A stretch of 64,000 nt of DNA from positions 20,163-84,162 of the forward strand of contig NZ_LYMK01000032.1 in NCBI RefSeq assembly GCF_002157355.1, written 5' to 3'. Under the pieces are notes generated by a model. That model ran no database searches and had not been told where the DNA came from. It saw only the letters and a list, made by a program, of their open reading frames with translations. The stretch comes from Variovorax sp. JS1663. Its GTDB lineage: Bacteria > Pseudomonadota > Gammaproteobacteria > Burkholderiales > Burkholderiaceae_C. Position 1 is the first letter of the stretch. Each line of letters starts with the position of its first letter. Shown one piece after another: positions 33,168 through 41,895 of the stretch. A program made the position numbers and the translations under genes.

Positions 33168-35266
33168 GCCGCCTCGCCCGCGAGCACCGCGACCCCGTCA
33201 ACCGCGCGCACGCCCTGTCCCTCGGGCAGGACGAAAACCGGGTTGATCTCGGCTTCGATCAAGCGCTCACCCAGTTGCGCGGTCATGCGGGAGAACGCGA
33301 CGATTGCCGTGGCCAGTGCGTCCACATCGGCCTTGGGCCGTCCGCGGAAGCCATCGAGCAAGGGCCAGGTCTTGAGTTCGCGCAACATCTCCACGGCCTG
33401 TTCGCGCCCCAAACCACCCTCGGCGGGCAGCAATCGCATCGTCGTGTCCTTGAACAGTTCGGCGGTGACGCCCCCCATGCCCACGAGGATCGCTGTGCCG
33501 AGCGGGTCCCGATGCATGCCCAGGATCACTTCGGTGCCGCCGGACACCATTTCCTGCATCAGAAAGCGCTGCGGCACGATGCCCGTCTTCTCCTTTACCT
33601 CGGCGGCCATCGCGGTCAGACGCGCACCCACCTGCTCGGCCGCGAGGTTGACGGCCACGCCGCCCACGTCGCTCTTGTGCGTGATCTCGCCCGAGAGCAC
33701 CTTCAGCACGACACGGCCACCGAAGGCGCGCGCTGCCTGCTCCGCTTCCTGCGGCGTCGTGACGATGGTCTCGGCGGCGCAGGGCACGCCGAAGCGAGCG
33801 AACAGCTGCTTGGCTTGCGCTTCGTCGAGCGAGCCCGTCGGCAGGTCCGCGACAGGCACCGCTTCGCCAGCCGTTGCCTCGGGATGCGCCTTCCACCGCG
33901 CTTGCCGAAGCATGCCGTCGAGGGCCACCGTACAGCTCTCGGCGGCCGGGAACGCGGGCACGCCGGCTTGCGTCAGGATGGCAGCGACCTCCGGCGCATG
34001 CGGGCTGACATAGGCGATCACCGGCTTGTCGCTCGCCGGCAGACAGTCCTTGATCGCATTCGCCATCAGCTCCGGCATGGCCAGGCTGGACGAGCCGACG
34101 ATGATGCAGAGCGCGTCGTAGCTGGGACTGTCGAGCAGCGTCCTGATCGCGCCGCGCAGCAGGTCCGGTTGCAACCCGGCGAGCGTGACGTCGATTGGGT
34201 TGCGGTCGAGCGCGGCGTGGTCGCCGGTCTGCAGCGCGCGCAGCCGCGCCGCCGTTTCCGCGTCGGGCGACGGGGTTTCGAAACCGGACACGCCCAGGCT
34301 GTCGGATACCAAGGTGCCTGCGCCACCTGTGGAGGTGAGGATGGCCACGCGGTTGCCGCGCAATACGCGCCCGGTGGCAAGGGCCGCCGGAATGTCCAGC
34401 AGCTCGCCGAATGTCTGCGCCCGGATGATGCCGACGTCCTTGAACAGCGCGTCGTACATCCGATCAGCGCCGGCCAACGCACCCGTGTGCGAGACGGCAG
34501 CCCGGGCACCCGCCTCGGAACGCCCGATCTTGAAGGCCACCACGGGCTTGCCCGCACGCGCCGCCTTGAGTGCAGCGGCACGGAACTTCTCGGGGTTGCG
34601 GACGCTTTCGACATACAGGGCGATGACCTTGGTGTCGGGATCGTCCGCCAAGTGGTCGACGAAGTCCGCGATGTCGAGGTCGACTTCGTTGCTGGTCGAG
34701 ATCAACTTCGACAGGCCGATGCCGCGCGGTGCGGCGCGCGACAGCAGCGCGCCGAGGATGCCGCCGCTTTGCGACACCACCCCGATCGAGCCCACCGGGA
34801 AGTGCTCCATCTCCAGCGCGCCGCTGGCGGAGAGGACGATGTTGTCGGTCAGGTTGACCAGGCCGATCGTATTCGGGCCGAGGATGCGCATCGGGCCGGC
34901 GGCTTCGATCAGCTGCTGCTGGCGACGCGCGCCCTCGTTGCCGGTCTCGGTGTAGCCGCTGGCCAGCACAATGGCGGCCGCGGTGCCGCGCGCCGCCAGG
35001 TCACGCACCGCCACATGGGCTCGCTCGGCGCCGAGCAGGACGATGCCCACATCCGGCACGCCGGGCAGGGACGCAATATCGGGGTAGCAACGCAGGCCAT
35101 CGATGGTTTCCACGCGCGGGTTGACCGGGTAGATGTCGCCGGTGAAGCCGTGCTTGCGCAGGTAGGCGACCGGACGACCGGCCGTCTTGGCGGCGTCGGC
35201 CGATGCGCCGATCACGGCGACGCTGCGAGGCTTGAGTAGTCGTGCAATCGATTCGAGTCCGCTCAT
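33164..35266 (-). CDS. Acetate--CoA ligase (ADP-forming)-family acyl-CoA synthetase, fused alpha-beta form
   Basis: The protein is 700 residues. The N-terminal CoA-binding Rossmann domain has V-A-V-I-G-A-S and Y-P-V-N-P-R. A succinyl-CoA-synthetase-like flavodoxin domain has S-Q-S-G-G-I-L-G and the catalytic-His region A-A-V-S-H-T-G-A-L-A-G. The C-terminal ATP-grasp domain has V-V-L-K-V-L-S-G-E-I-T-H-K-S-D-V-G-G-V, then E-I-N-P-V-F-V at the end. It makes an acyl-CoA from a carboxylate with ATP through a phosphohistidine. The start ATG 35264-35266 overlaps the crotonase stop. It would activate an acid brought in through the Bug-type system encoded upstream, for the crotonase and PrpD-like enzymes. 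Confidence 0.9.
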   Translation of the reverse strand: MSGLESIARLLKPRSVAVIGASADAAKTAGRPVAYLRKHGFTGDIYPVNPRVETIDGLRCYPDIASLPGVPDVGIVLLGAERAHVAVRDLAARGTAAAIVLASGYTETGNEGARRQQQLIEAAGPMRILGPNTIGLVNLTDNIVLSASGALEMEHFPVGSIGVVSQSGGILGALLSRAAPRGIGLSKLISTSNEVDLDIADFVDHLADDPDTKVIALYVESVRNPEKFRAAALKAARAGKPVVAFKIGRSEAGARAAVSHTGALAGADRMYDALFKDVGIIRAQTFGELLDIPAALATGRVLRGNRVAILTSTGGAGTLVSDSLGVSGFETPSPDAETAARLRALQTGDHAALDRNPIDVTLAGLQPDLLRGAIRTLLDSPSYDALCIIVGSSSLAMPELMANAIKDCLPASDKPVIAYVSPHAPEVAAILTQAGVPAFPAAESCTVALDGMLRQARWKAHPEATAGEAVPVADLPTGSLDEAQAKQLFARFGVPCAAETIVTTPQEAEQAARAFGGRVVLKVLSGEITHKSDVGGVAVNLAAEQVGARLTAMAAEVKEKTGIVPQRFLMQEMVSGGTEVILGMHRDPLGTAILVGMGGVTAELFKDTTMRLLPAEGGLGREQAVEMLRELKTWPLLDGFRGRPKADVDALATAIVAFSRMTAQLGERLIEAEINPVFVLPEGQGVRAVDGVAVLAGEAA

Positions 35267-36066
35267 CTCGTGCTCCCGTTCTTCTCGGCGCTCTTGGCAA
35301 GGAAGGCCATCACCGATTCGCGATGCTCGGTGCTGGTGTAGCAGATGCCTTGCGCCTGGCTCCCCTGGGCGAACACCTGGTGCGCCGACATCTCGAAACT
35401 TTGGTTGAGGATGGTCTTGCCCAAGGCGAGCGCCGTGGCGGAGCCCTTGCTCATCTCGCGAGCCCAACGCTGGGCATCGGCCACCAGGGCACCGGCATCG
35501 GTCTTGCGATCGGCGATGCCGAGTTTGAGGGCCTCGTCCACCTCGACCTTGCGGCCGCTGAAGATCAGTTCCTTGGCGCGGGCGAGGCCGACGCGGCGTG
35601 GCAGGAAGTACATTCCGCCGCCGTCCGGGACGATACCGCGATTGATGTAGGACCAGGTGAAGCTGGCCGCTTCCGACGCGATGATGAAGTCGCAGGCGAG
35701 CGCCGTGTCCGCGCCCAGGCCCGAGGCGGCGCCATTGACGGCGGCAATCGTCGGCTTGGGCATGGTGAGCAGAAGCGTTTGGGTGTGATGCACGCGCTGC
35801 TGCCGCGCCCAGCCGTTGAAGCCGACCTCGCCTGCAGGGGCTTGCATGCGCCGCTCCATGCCAGCGACATCGCCGCCTGCACAGAAGCCTTTGCCACGTC
35901 CGGTCAGCACGAGGGCGCGGATCGCCTTGTCGTGGTTCACGTGCTCCAGCGCGGAGATGAATTCGGTGCGCATGTCATCGCTCATGGCGTTGCGCTTCTC
36001 CGGACGGTTCAGCCAAAGCGTTGCGACGCCGTCGGCAACCTCGAGTTCGATCAGTTTTGCAGTCAT
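35263..36066 (-). CDS. Enoyl-CoA hydratase/isomerase (crotonase) family protein
   Basis: The protein is 267 residues. Crotonase hallmarks are L-N-R-P-E-K-R-N-A-M, G-K-G-F-C-A-G-G-D-V and the oxyanion-hole stretch N-G-A-A-S-G-L-G-A-D. The position of the first catalytic Glu of true hydratases reads Asp (G-A-D), and the second one reads Tyr (S-Y-I-N-R-G-I-V-P-D-G-G). This points to an isomerase, thioesterase or lyase-like crotonase rather than a classical hydratase. The start ATG 36064-36066 has CAGGAGAG upstream. It lies between the Bug receptor and the acyl-CoA ligase. Confidence 0.9.
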   Translation of the reverse strand: MTAKLIELEVADGVATLWLNRPEKRNAMSDDMRTEFISALEHVNHDKAIRALVLTGRGKGFCAGGDVAGMERRMQAPAGEVGFNGWARQQRVHHTQTLLLTMPKPTIAAVNGAASGLGADTALACDFIIASEAASFTWSYINRGIVPDGGGMYFLPRRVGLARAKELIFSGRKVEVDEALKLGIADRKTDAGALVADAQRWAREMSKGSATALALGKTILNQSFEMSAHQVFAQGSQAQGICYTSTEHRESVMAFLAKSAEKNGSTR

Positions 36067-36084
36067 GTTGTCTCTCCTGGGTGG

Positions 36085-37086
36085 TCAGTCGGTGGTGATC
36101 TTGTTTTCCTTGACGACCTTGCGCCAGCGCGCTTCCTCGCCCTTGGCGTAGCGGTCGAACTCTTCGGGGGAGCCGCCGTTGATCACAAGGCCCTCGCTCT
36201 CCACGCGTTTGCGGAAGGCATCGGTCTGCACCGCCTTCTTCGCCGCGGCATTCAGCTTGCCGATCACGTCCGGCGGCGTGCCGGCCGGTGCATACAGGCC
36301 GTACCAACTGTCGGCGGCGTAGCCGGGAACGCCGCTCTCGGCGACCGTGGGGACCTTGGCGAGCGACGGGGTGGTGGAGCGCGCGGCGGTGGTGACGGCC
36401 AGGGCGCGCAGCTTGCCACTTTCCACGAACGTGCCGACCGCGGCCGCGGTAGCGAACATCACATCCACCTGGCCACCCAGCAGATCGGTGATAGCCGGTC
36501 CTGCGCCGCGGTACGGGATGTGCGTGATGTCGGTCTTCGTCAGGTTCTTGAAAAGCTCTCCCGCCAGATGCGCGGAAGTACCTGCGCCCTGCGAGGCGAA
36601 CGAGAGCTTGCCGGGATTGGCCTTGGCGGCCGCGATGACGTCGCGCACCGACTTGAGCGGGCTGTCGGCACGCACGACGAGCACGTTCGGCGAGACGCCT
36701 ACCAGCATCACGGGCGCAAAGGCCTTCTCGTGGTTGTACGGCAGCTTCGACTGCAGGCTCGGGTTGACGACGTGCGCGACGGTCGCCATTACGAGCGTGT
36801 AGCCGTCGGCCGGGCTCTTGGCGACCATGTCGGTGCCGATGATGGTTCCAGCGCCCGGCTTGTTGTCGATGATCACGGGCTGCCCAAGCTCCTGCCCCAT
36901 GGTGATGCCCATGGTGCGGGCCACCAGATCGGTGCCTCCGCCGGGTGCGAACGGCACGACGATTTTGACGGGCTTGTCCGGAAACGCAGCGTAGGCGGGC
37001 GACGCGATGGTGACTGCCGCGGCAGCGACCACGCAGGAAAGAAGGGCTTGAAGCTTGGCGTGTGCCGCTATCAGCATGCTGTGCAT
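36085..37086 (-). CDS. Tripartite tricarboxylate transporter receptor (Bug family)
   Basis: The protein is 333 residues with a signal peptide ending near S-P-A-Y-A-A. The mature part starts F-P-D-K-P-V-K-I-V-V-P-F-A-P-G-G-G-T-D, the hallmark of Bug/TctC periplasmic receptors, followed by P-G-A-G-T-I-I-G and K-S-P-A-D-G-Y-T-L. It binds a small carboxylate in the periplasm. No TctA/TctB membrane genes are present in the window. The ATG at 37086 has GGAG 8 bases upstream. It is divergent from the IclR gene, its likely regulator. Confidence 0.92.
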   Translation of the reverse strand: MHSMLIAAHAKLQALLSCVVAAAAVTIASPAYAAFPDKPVKIVVPFAPGGGTDLVARTMGITMGQELGQPVIIDNKPGAGTIIGTDMVAKSPADGYTLVMATVAHVVNPSLQSKLPYNHEKAFAPVMLVGVSPNVLVVRADSPLKSVRDVIAAAKANPGKLSFASQGAGTSAHLAGELFKNLTKTDITHIPYRGAGPAITDLLGGQVDVMFATAAAVGTFVESGKLRALAVTTAARSTTPSLAKVPTVAESGVPGYAADSWYGLYAPAGTPPDVIGKLNAAAKKAVQTDAFRKRVESEGLVINGGSPEEFDRYAKGEEARWRKVVKENKITTD

Positions 37087-37202
37087 GAATTTGTCTCCGT
37101 GTCGGAAAAATGCGTGACGATTGAAAGTCGATGGCGGCGCAAGGGGCTCTTCTCATCGGCCAGCCGAGCTTAGGGTCGTCCCGACTTTTTCGCATCCCCC
37201 TG

Positions 37203-37220
37203 ATTCCATCCTTTGGAAAT
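37203..37220. promoter_or_regulatory. Candidate IclR operator
   Basis: TTCCA (37204-37208), 5-base spacer, TGGAA (37214-37218) lies 19 bases before the IclR start and about 120 bases before the divergent Bug receptor. Short dyads of this kind next to IclR genes are often autoregulatory sites. Confidence 0.4.
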
Positions 37221-37238
37221 CTGAGCTAGGCTCGACCG

Positions 37239-38093
37239 ATGTCCGCCGACTCAAACATTCCAGAGGCACCCGCACGGCGGCGCCATCACGAAGCGCCGAC
37301 CCTGAACCGTTCGCTTGAGCGCGGCATCGAAGTGCTGAGGGCCTTCCGGCCGGGCGCCGATCTTCTGGGGAATGGGGAGATTGCTGAAAGGACCGCTCTG
37401 TCGCGCGCGACGGTAAGCAGGCTGACGCAGACCTTGGTGGAGTGCGGGATGCTCGAGCACGTTCGGGGCCGGCGTGCTTATCGGCTGGCTGCGCCCGTTC
37501 TCAGTTTTGCGCACGCCATGCGCGCCGGGTCGCCTGCGCTGAATGCAGCGGCGCCGCTCATGCGAGCGCTGGCCGAGAAGATGCGCATCAACGTCGGTCT
37601 GGCAGTGGCGGACCGCGACGAAATGGTCTACCTGGAGTCCGTTCGCTACAACCGGCGCGTGTCGCTGCGCAACGTGGTCGCGGGTCAACGCGTGCCGATG
37701 GAACTCACCTCGCTGGGCAGGGCGTACCTGGCAGTCGCCCAGGACTCGGACCGTCGCGCGCTGATGGCAAAGTTCCGCACCAGGCGGCCGAGTGAATGGC
37801 GGGAGCTGAGAAGGGAGATCGAGGAAGCGAAGCACTGCGTGGAGCAGCGGGGCTACTGCACGGCCTCCTGGCAACCGGAAGTCGTGGCGCTCGCAACGCC
37901 GCTGGTCGTGCCGGACGGCCCCATCTATGTGCTCAACGTCAGCGTGTCCACGGCCGCCACCCCACGGGACGCGGAAGCCGAATTGAGCAGCGCATTGCTC
38001 GACCTTTCCCTGAAGGTCGCAGCAGCGCTGGACGCACATCCGCTTCCCATCGTTCGGCCTCCGGACAGGAGACCACAGTCGTCGGAAGTTTAG
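37239..38093 (+). CDS. IclR-family transcriptional regulator
   Basis: The protein is 284 residues. The winged HTH (S-L-E-R-G-I-E-V-L-R-A-F, S-R-A-T-V-S-R-L-T-Q-T-L, Y-R-L-A) is followed by the IclR effector domain (R-I-N-V-G-L-A-V-A-D-R-D-E-M-V-Y-L-E, L-T-S-L-G-R-A-Y-L-A). It faces the Bug/crotonase/ligase/PrpD operon and probably controls it. Its stop overlaps the stop of the convergent Bug receptor by four bases (TTAG, 38090-38093). Confidence 0.93.
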   Translation: MSADSNIPEAPARRRHHEAPTLNRSLERGIEVLRAFRPGADLLGNGEIAERTALSRATVSRLTQTLVECGMLEHVRGRRAYRLAAPVLSFAHAMRAGSPALNAAAPLMRALAEKMRINVGLAVADRDEMVYLESVRYNRRVSLRNVVAGQRVPMELTSLGRAYLAVAQDSDRRALMAKFRTRRPSEWRELRREIEEAKHCVEQRGYCTASWQPEVVALATPLVVPDGPIYVLNVSVSTAATPRDAEAELSSALLDLSLKVAAALDAHPLPIVRPPDRRPQSSEV

Positions 38094-39073
38094 AAGTCGA
38101 TTTTTATGTTCGCGTCCTTGACCGCCTTGCCGATCTTCGCGAGGTCGTCACGGATGATCTGCTTGAACTGCTGCGGACTCGACTTGGCAGGAATGAACGA
38201 GAGCTCTTCGAACTTCGCCTTGAGCGAAGGCGCGTCGACCGCCCTGGCGATTTCCGCGTTCAAGCGCTCGGTTACCGCTGCGGGCATGTTGGCCGGGCCC
38301 CAGATGCCATACCAGGACAGCAACTCGAACCCTGGGATGCCGCTCTCCGCAACCGTCGGCACATCGGGCATCTTGGACACTCGCGTCTTGCTCGTCACGG
38401 CCAGCGCACGTAGGCGCCCGGCCTGGACGAATGAGTGAACCCCGGGCATCGGAGAGATGGCGGCAGAGACGTGGCCGCCGACGACGTCGGTCAACTGCGG
38501 AACCGCCCCCTTATAGGCCACGATTTCCATCTTGAGCTTGAGCTCCCGATTGATCATCTCCTCGCTCAGATGGCTGGTGGTGCCCAGGCCCGACGTCGCC
38601 CAGGTGTACTTGTTGGGGTTGGCCTGCGCCAGCTTGGTGAACTCGGTGAAGGTCTTGGCCGGAACGTCGTTGTTGACTGCCACGACCAGGGGCACGTAGC
38701 CGATCTGCCCGACGGGCGTGAAGTCCTTCTCGGCGTCGTACGTCTTCTTGGCGACCACCAGCGGCATGTAGACCTGGCTGGACGCATTGAACAGCAGGGT
38801 GTAGCCGTCGGCGGCGGCCTTCCTGACGTTGAGCGAACCGAGCATGCCCGAAGCGCCGGGCTGGTTCTCGATCACGATCGGCTGGCCCAATTGACGCTGC
38901 AGCTGATCGGCGACCATGCGGCCGACGGTGTCGATCGAACCGCCGGGGGTGTAGGGAATGACCATCCGGATGGGCTTGTTCGGGTAGGTCTGGGCGCTGC
39001 AGACGGCGGCGCAGGCAATGGCGCCGCCCAGCAGCGCAACCCGTAGCACGGGCGAGAGGACGCGGTTCAGCAT
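38090..39073 (-). CDS. Tripartite tricarboxylate transporter receptor (Bug family), second copy
   Basis: The protein is 327 residues with a signal peptide ending at V-C-S-A-Q. The mature start is T-Y-P-N-K-P-I-R-M-V-I-P-Y-T-P-G-G-S-I-D and the internal P-G-A-S-G-M-L-G and K-A-A-A-D-G-Y-T-L mark the Bug fold. It probably captures a carboxylate used by a neighbouring pathway. The hydrolase gene 80 bases upstream on the same strand may be co-transcribed. The ribosome-binding site is weak (GAAAG). Confidence 0.92.
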   Translation of the reverse strand: MLNRVLSPVLRVALLGGAIACAAVCSAQTYPNKPIRMVIPYTPGGSIDTVGRMVADQLQRQLGQPIVIENQPGASGMLGSLNVRKAAADGYTLLFNASSQVYMPLVVAKKTYDAEKDFTPVGQIGYVPLVVAVNNDVPAKTFTEFTKLAQANPNKYTWATSGLGTTSHLSEEMINRELKLKMEIVAYKGAVPQLTDVVGGHVSAAISPMPGVHSFVQAGRLRALAVTSKTRVSKMPDVPTVAESGIPGFELLSWYGIWGPANMPAAVTERLNAEIARAVDAPSLKAKFEELSFIPAKSSPQQFKQIIRDDLAKIGKAVKDANIKIDF

Positions 39074-39153
39074 GGTGGTTTCTTTCTAGGGTTCAGGGAT
39101 GTGACGAAGCGCGTGGTGGAACTCTGGTGCCTTTGCGCCGGCATGTGGGGCCG

Positions 39154-40035
39154 TCAGCCCGCTGCGTGGACACGGCGTGCAAAGGCAGCGATGGCGTCGC
39201 TCATGGCGCGCGGCTGCTCGGGCGCCATTGCGTGCCCCGCATCGCGGATCACCTGCACCGTGACGCGCTCGCCGAGCATCGGCTTCATCACGTTGGGAAT
39301 GACCACCGCATCGAACTCGGCCTGCAGGTCGAGAATCGGAACCGTGTCGCCGGCAGAAAAGTAGTCATCGATGGGCGTGGCCTCGCGTGCATGGCTCTGC
39401 GCGTCGTGCGCTGCCGGAAACCAGCCGCCGAGCCACGGGCTGGGGTCATGCCCCGGCGCGAAGAAGGCGCGTCGCAAGCAGTCCAGGCGCTGGGCTTCCG
39501 GCAACGAGGGATCGCCCGCCCCATCGATCGCGTCACGCAGACGGCTGTAGGGTTTCTCGGTCGAGCCCGGCGGCAGTTTGCCGGCCGATGCGGCTGCCAT
39601 CACCACGCCGCGGACCAGGTCCGGGCGATCCGCCGCGAGCGTGCGTGCTGGTTGACTGCCCCACGCGTGGCCGACCACCACGACCGGGCCGGTCTTCTCC
39701 TGGTCGAGGACGGCCGCGACGTCGGCCGCGAAAACGTGCAGGTCCAGCTTGTCCATCGGACCGCGGCTGCGGCCGACGCCGCGGGGTTCGGGCCGAAGCA
39801 CGCGAAAGCCGCCCGCGACGAGATGGTCCGACACCTCGTCGTAGTCGCGGCCGGACCGTGCGAGGGAGGGCAGGATGCAGATCACCGGGCCGCTGCCCTG
39901 GTCGATGAACTCGATCTGAACCGCGTCCGCGGAATCGTTCGGGCGATAACTGGCCAATTTGCTCGGGGGGGCCAGCGGTTCTTGCGGGAGTGAGTCTTGG
40001 AGGGGCATGCCGCAGTTTGTGCCGCGGCCAGTCAT
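39154..40035 (-). CDS. Alpha/beta-hydrolase fold protein with Ala at the nucleophile position
   Basis: The protein is up to 293 residues. It has the oxyanion-side strand V-I-C-I-L-P-S-L-A-R-S-G-R-D-Y, then R-P-E-P-R-G-V-G-R-S, and the catalytic His in V-I-R-D-A-G-H-A-M-A-P-E-Q-P. The nucleophile elbow, normally G-x-S-x-G, reads V-V-V-G-H-A-W-G-S, so Ala replaces Ser. The protein may be a non-hydrolytic member (lyase, cofactor-free dioxygenase or isomerase), use another residue, or be inactive. Two starts are possible: 40035 and 40008 (M-P-L-Q-D-S); the operator copy at 40043-40066 is very close to the first, so the second is attractive. It lies downstream of the LysR gene on the same strand. 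Confidence 0.85.
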   Translation of the reverse strand: MTGRGTNCGMPLQDSLPQEPLAPPSKLASYRPNDSADAVQIEFIDQGSGPVICILPSLARSGRDYDEVSDHLVAGGFRVLRPEPRGVGRSRGPMDKLDLHVFAADVAAVLDQEKTGPVVVVGHAWGSQPARTLAADRPDLVRGVVMAAASAGKLPPGSTEKPYSRLRDAIDGAGDPSLPEAQRLDCLRRAFFAPGHDPSPWLGGWFPAAHDAQSHAREATPIDDYFSAGDTVPILDLQAEFDAVVIPNVMKPMLGERVTVQVIRDAGHAMAPEQPRAMSDAIAAFARRVHAAG

Positions 40036-40042
40036 GCGGCTA

Positions 40043-40066
40043 GGACATGGCCGCTATAGCAGCTAT
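40043..40066. promoter_or_regulatory. Operator copy 1: GGACATGGCCGCTATA plus ATA-N5-TAT dyad
   Basis: The 16-base sequence GGACATGGCCGCTATA (40043-40058) recurs exactly, in opposite orientation, at 41005-41020. In both copies it overlaps an ATA-N5-TAT dyad (here 40056-40066). It sits between the LysR gene and the alpha/beta-hydrolase gene. Exact duplication at both ends of a LysR gene strongly suggests that LysR's binding site. Confidence 0.65.
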
Positions 40067-40100
40067 GTTGTCGGGCTATCTGGTGATCGGGCGCAGCCGC

Positions 40101-40985
40101 TCAGCGATGGCGGAAATCGAGCTCGCGCAGCAGCTGCGCCGTCCCGCGCGTGAGACGGGTTGCCGGGCGAGCGAGCGGCGTCGCCAGCACCAGCGCGTTC
40201 CAGATGCTGGGGGGTCCGATCGGGGCGTGCTGCAGCGCCTCGTCGCCTTTGGCGCTCAGGCCGCTCTCGGGCAGGATCGTGCACCCGACGCCCTTGGCCA
40301 CCAGATCGAGGACGGTGCGAACGGCGCCCACTTCCGCGAGAACGTTGAGCTGAATATTGCGTGGGCTCAGCTCTTTGTCGAGCAGGTGACGAATCGCATT
40401 CGGCGCGCTTGGCAGCACCATCGGAAAATTCGCCAAGGCGGACAAGCTGACACGCGCGGGCAATCGGCTGCTGGCTGGCGCTACCAGCAGCAGCTTTTCG
40501 CGGATCAAGGGCTCGTACGACAGCTGCGGGGACACCGCGGGATCGAACAGCAGGGCCAAGTCCAGCTTTCCGACGATCAGGGACTCGCGCAACGACACGC
40601 TCAGGCCCTCCAGGACGGTGATCACGGCGCGAGGAAACTTCTCGCGGAAGCGCTGGATCAGCGGCGTGCTCATCCCCAGCGCCACCCTCGGCGGCATGCC
40701 GACGACAACCCTGCCGCCGGGGCTTTCGTCCATGTCGCGCAGCTCGTCGCGCGCGCGCCGGGCGATGTCGAGCATCGTGCGCGCATGCGTCAGCAGCGCC
40801 TGCCCGGCCTCGGTCGCCGCCACGCCGCGCCCTGTGCGGACCAACAGACGCTGGCCGAGTTCTGATTCGAGCAGGGCAATCTGGCGGCTCAGGCTGGGCT
40901 GTGCAAGGTTGAGCGCGACGGCGCCTGCGCTGAAGCTGCCCGCATCGACCACGCTCACGAAATACTGAAGTTGCCGCAGCTCCAT
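40101..40985 (-). CDS. LysR-family transcriptional regulator
   Basis: The protein is 294 residues from ATG 40983-40985. The N-terminal HTH is M-E-L-R-Q-L-Q-Y-F-V-S-V-V, G-S-F-S-A-G-A-V-A-L-N-L-A-Q-P-S-L-S-R-Q-I and the effector domain begins G-R-V-V-V-G-M. It belongs to the CbbR/nitrogen-assimilation-like subgroup that starts M-E-L-R-Q-L-x-Y-F. It is divergent from the LigI-like operon and upstream of the hydrolase gene, and both flanks carry the same 16-base sequence. Confidence 0.93.
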   Translation of the reverse strand: MELRQLQYFVSVVDAGSFSAGAVALNLAQPSLSRQIALLESELGQRLLVRTGRGVAATEAGQALLTHARTMLDIARRARDELRDMDESPGGRVVVGMPPRVALGMSTPLIQRFREKFPRAVITVLEGLSVSLRESLIVGKLDLALLFDPAVSPQLSYEPLIREKLLLVAPASSRLPARVSLSALANFPMVLPSAPNAIRHLLDKELSPRNIQLNVLAEVGAVRTVLDLVAKGVGCTILPESGLSAKGDEALQHAPIGPPSIWNALVLATPLARPATRLTRGTAQLLRELDFRHR

Positions 40986-40997
40986 AGCCGGAAAGCA

Positions 40998-41020
40998 TAA
41001 CCGGTATAGCGGCCATGTCC
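40998..41020. promoter_or_regulatory. Operator copy 2 in the LysR/lactonase divergent promoter
   Basis: TATAGCGGCCATGTCC (41005-41020) is the exact reverse complement of the 16-base copy at 40043. It overlaps ATAACCGGTAT (40998-41008). It lies 13 bases before the LysR start and 36 bases before the LigI-like start, a position typical for an autoregulating LysR protein. Confidence 0.65.
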
Positions 41021-41055
41021 TTACGCTTTGACGGTCCGGCCGCCAGACTGACGCC

Positions 41056-41895
41056 ATGACATCGACCCTTCCCCCCGGCGCCTGCAACGCCCACTGCCAC
41101 GTGTTCGGACCTGGCACCCGTTTCCCCTATGCGCCGAACGCGAGCTTCGTGCCGAAGGAGGACGCGCCCAAGGAGGCATTGTTCGCCTTGAACGACAGCC
41201 TCGGGCTGCAACGCTGCGTGGTGGTCCAGTCGGCCTGCCATGGCTTCGACAACAGCGCGACGGAAGACGCGTTGGCCTCGCGCCCCGACAGCTACCGGGG
41301 CATCGCCTTGCTCCCGACCGACGTGCCGGATGCCGAGTTGACGCGGCTCGACGCCGCCGGTTTCCGCGGCGTGCGCTTCAACTTCATGGGACACCTTGGC
41401 CAGCACACGCCGATCGAGTACGTGCTGGGCCTGGCCGCGCGCTTCGCGCCGCTCGGCTGGCACCTGCAGATCCATGGCGACCCCGCCCTGCTGACCGAAC
41501 TGGCGCCGGCGCTGCGGCGCTCCCCGACACCGGTGGTGATCGACCATATCGGCCGCATCGATGCGGCGCTGGGTCTGGACCAGCCTGACTTCCGTGCCCT
41601 GCTCGCGCTGATGGACGACCACCGCTTCTGGGTCAAGGTCAGTGGCATGGACCGCATCACGCGCCTGGGCCCGCCCTATGCAGACGCACAACCATTCGCC
41701 AGCAAGCTGGTCGCGGAGTTCGGCGACCGTGTGGTGTGGGGCAACGACTGGCCGCACCCGAACCACGCTGGGCCGACCCCCAACGAACAACAACTGGTTG
41801 ATCTCATCAGCGCAGTCGCACCGACGACCTCGGCGCGCGAAGCGCTGCTTGTTCGCAATCCTCAACGGCTTTATCAATTTGGAGACAGATCATGA
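41056..41895 (+). CDS. Amidohydrolase-superfamily lactonase, LigI-like (2-pyrone-4,6-dicarboxylate hydrolase family)
   Basis: The protein is 279 residues. The N-terminal C-N-A-H-C-H-V-F-G-P gives the H-x-H site. Later come R-F-N-F-M, L-Q-I-H-G-D, V-I-D-H-I-G-R, F-W-V-K-V-S-G and the conserved V-V-W-G-N-D-W-P-H-P-N. These are the features of the metal-independent LigI clade, which opens the lactone ring of pyrone dicarboxylate in protocatechuate/gallate 4,5-cleavage. The exact substrate is inferred. The following SDR start overlaps its stop (ATGA, 41892-41895), so it heads an operon controlled by the divergent LysR. Confidence 0.88.
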   Translation: MTSTLPPGACNAHCHVFGPGTRFPYAPNASFVPKEDAPKEALFALNDSLGLQRCVVVQSACHGFDNSATEDALASRPDSYRGIALLPTDVPDAELTRLDAAGFRGVRFNFMGHLGQHTPIEYVLGLAARFAPLGWHLQIHGDPALLTELAPALRRSPTPVVIDHIGRIDAALGLDQPDFRALLALMDDHRFWVKVSGMDRITRLGPPYADAQPFASKLVAEFGDRVVWGNDWPHPNHAGPTPNEQQLVDLISAVAPTTSAREALLVRNPQRLYQFGDRS

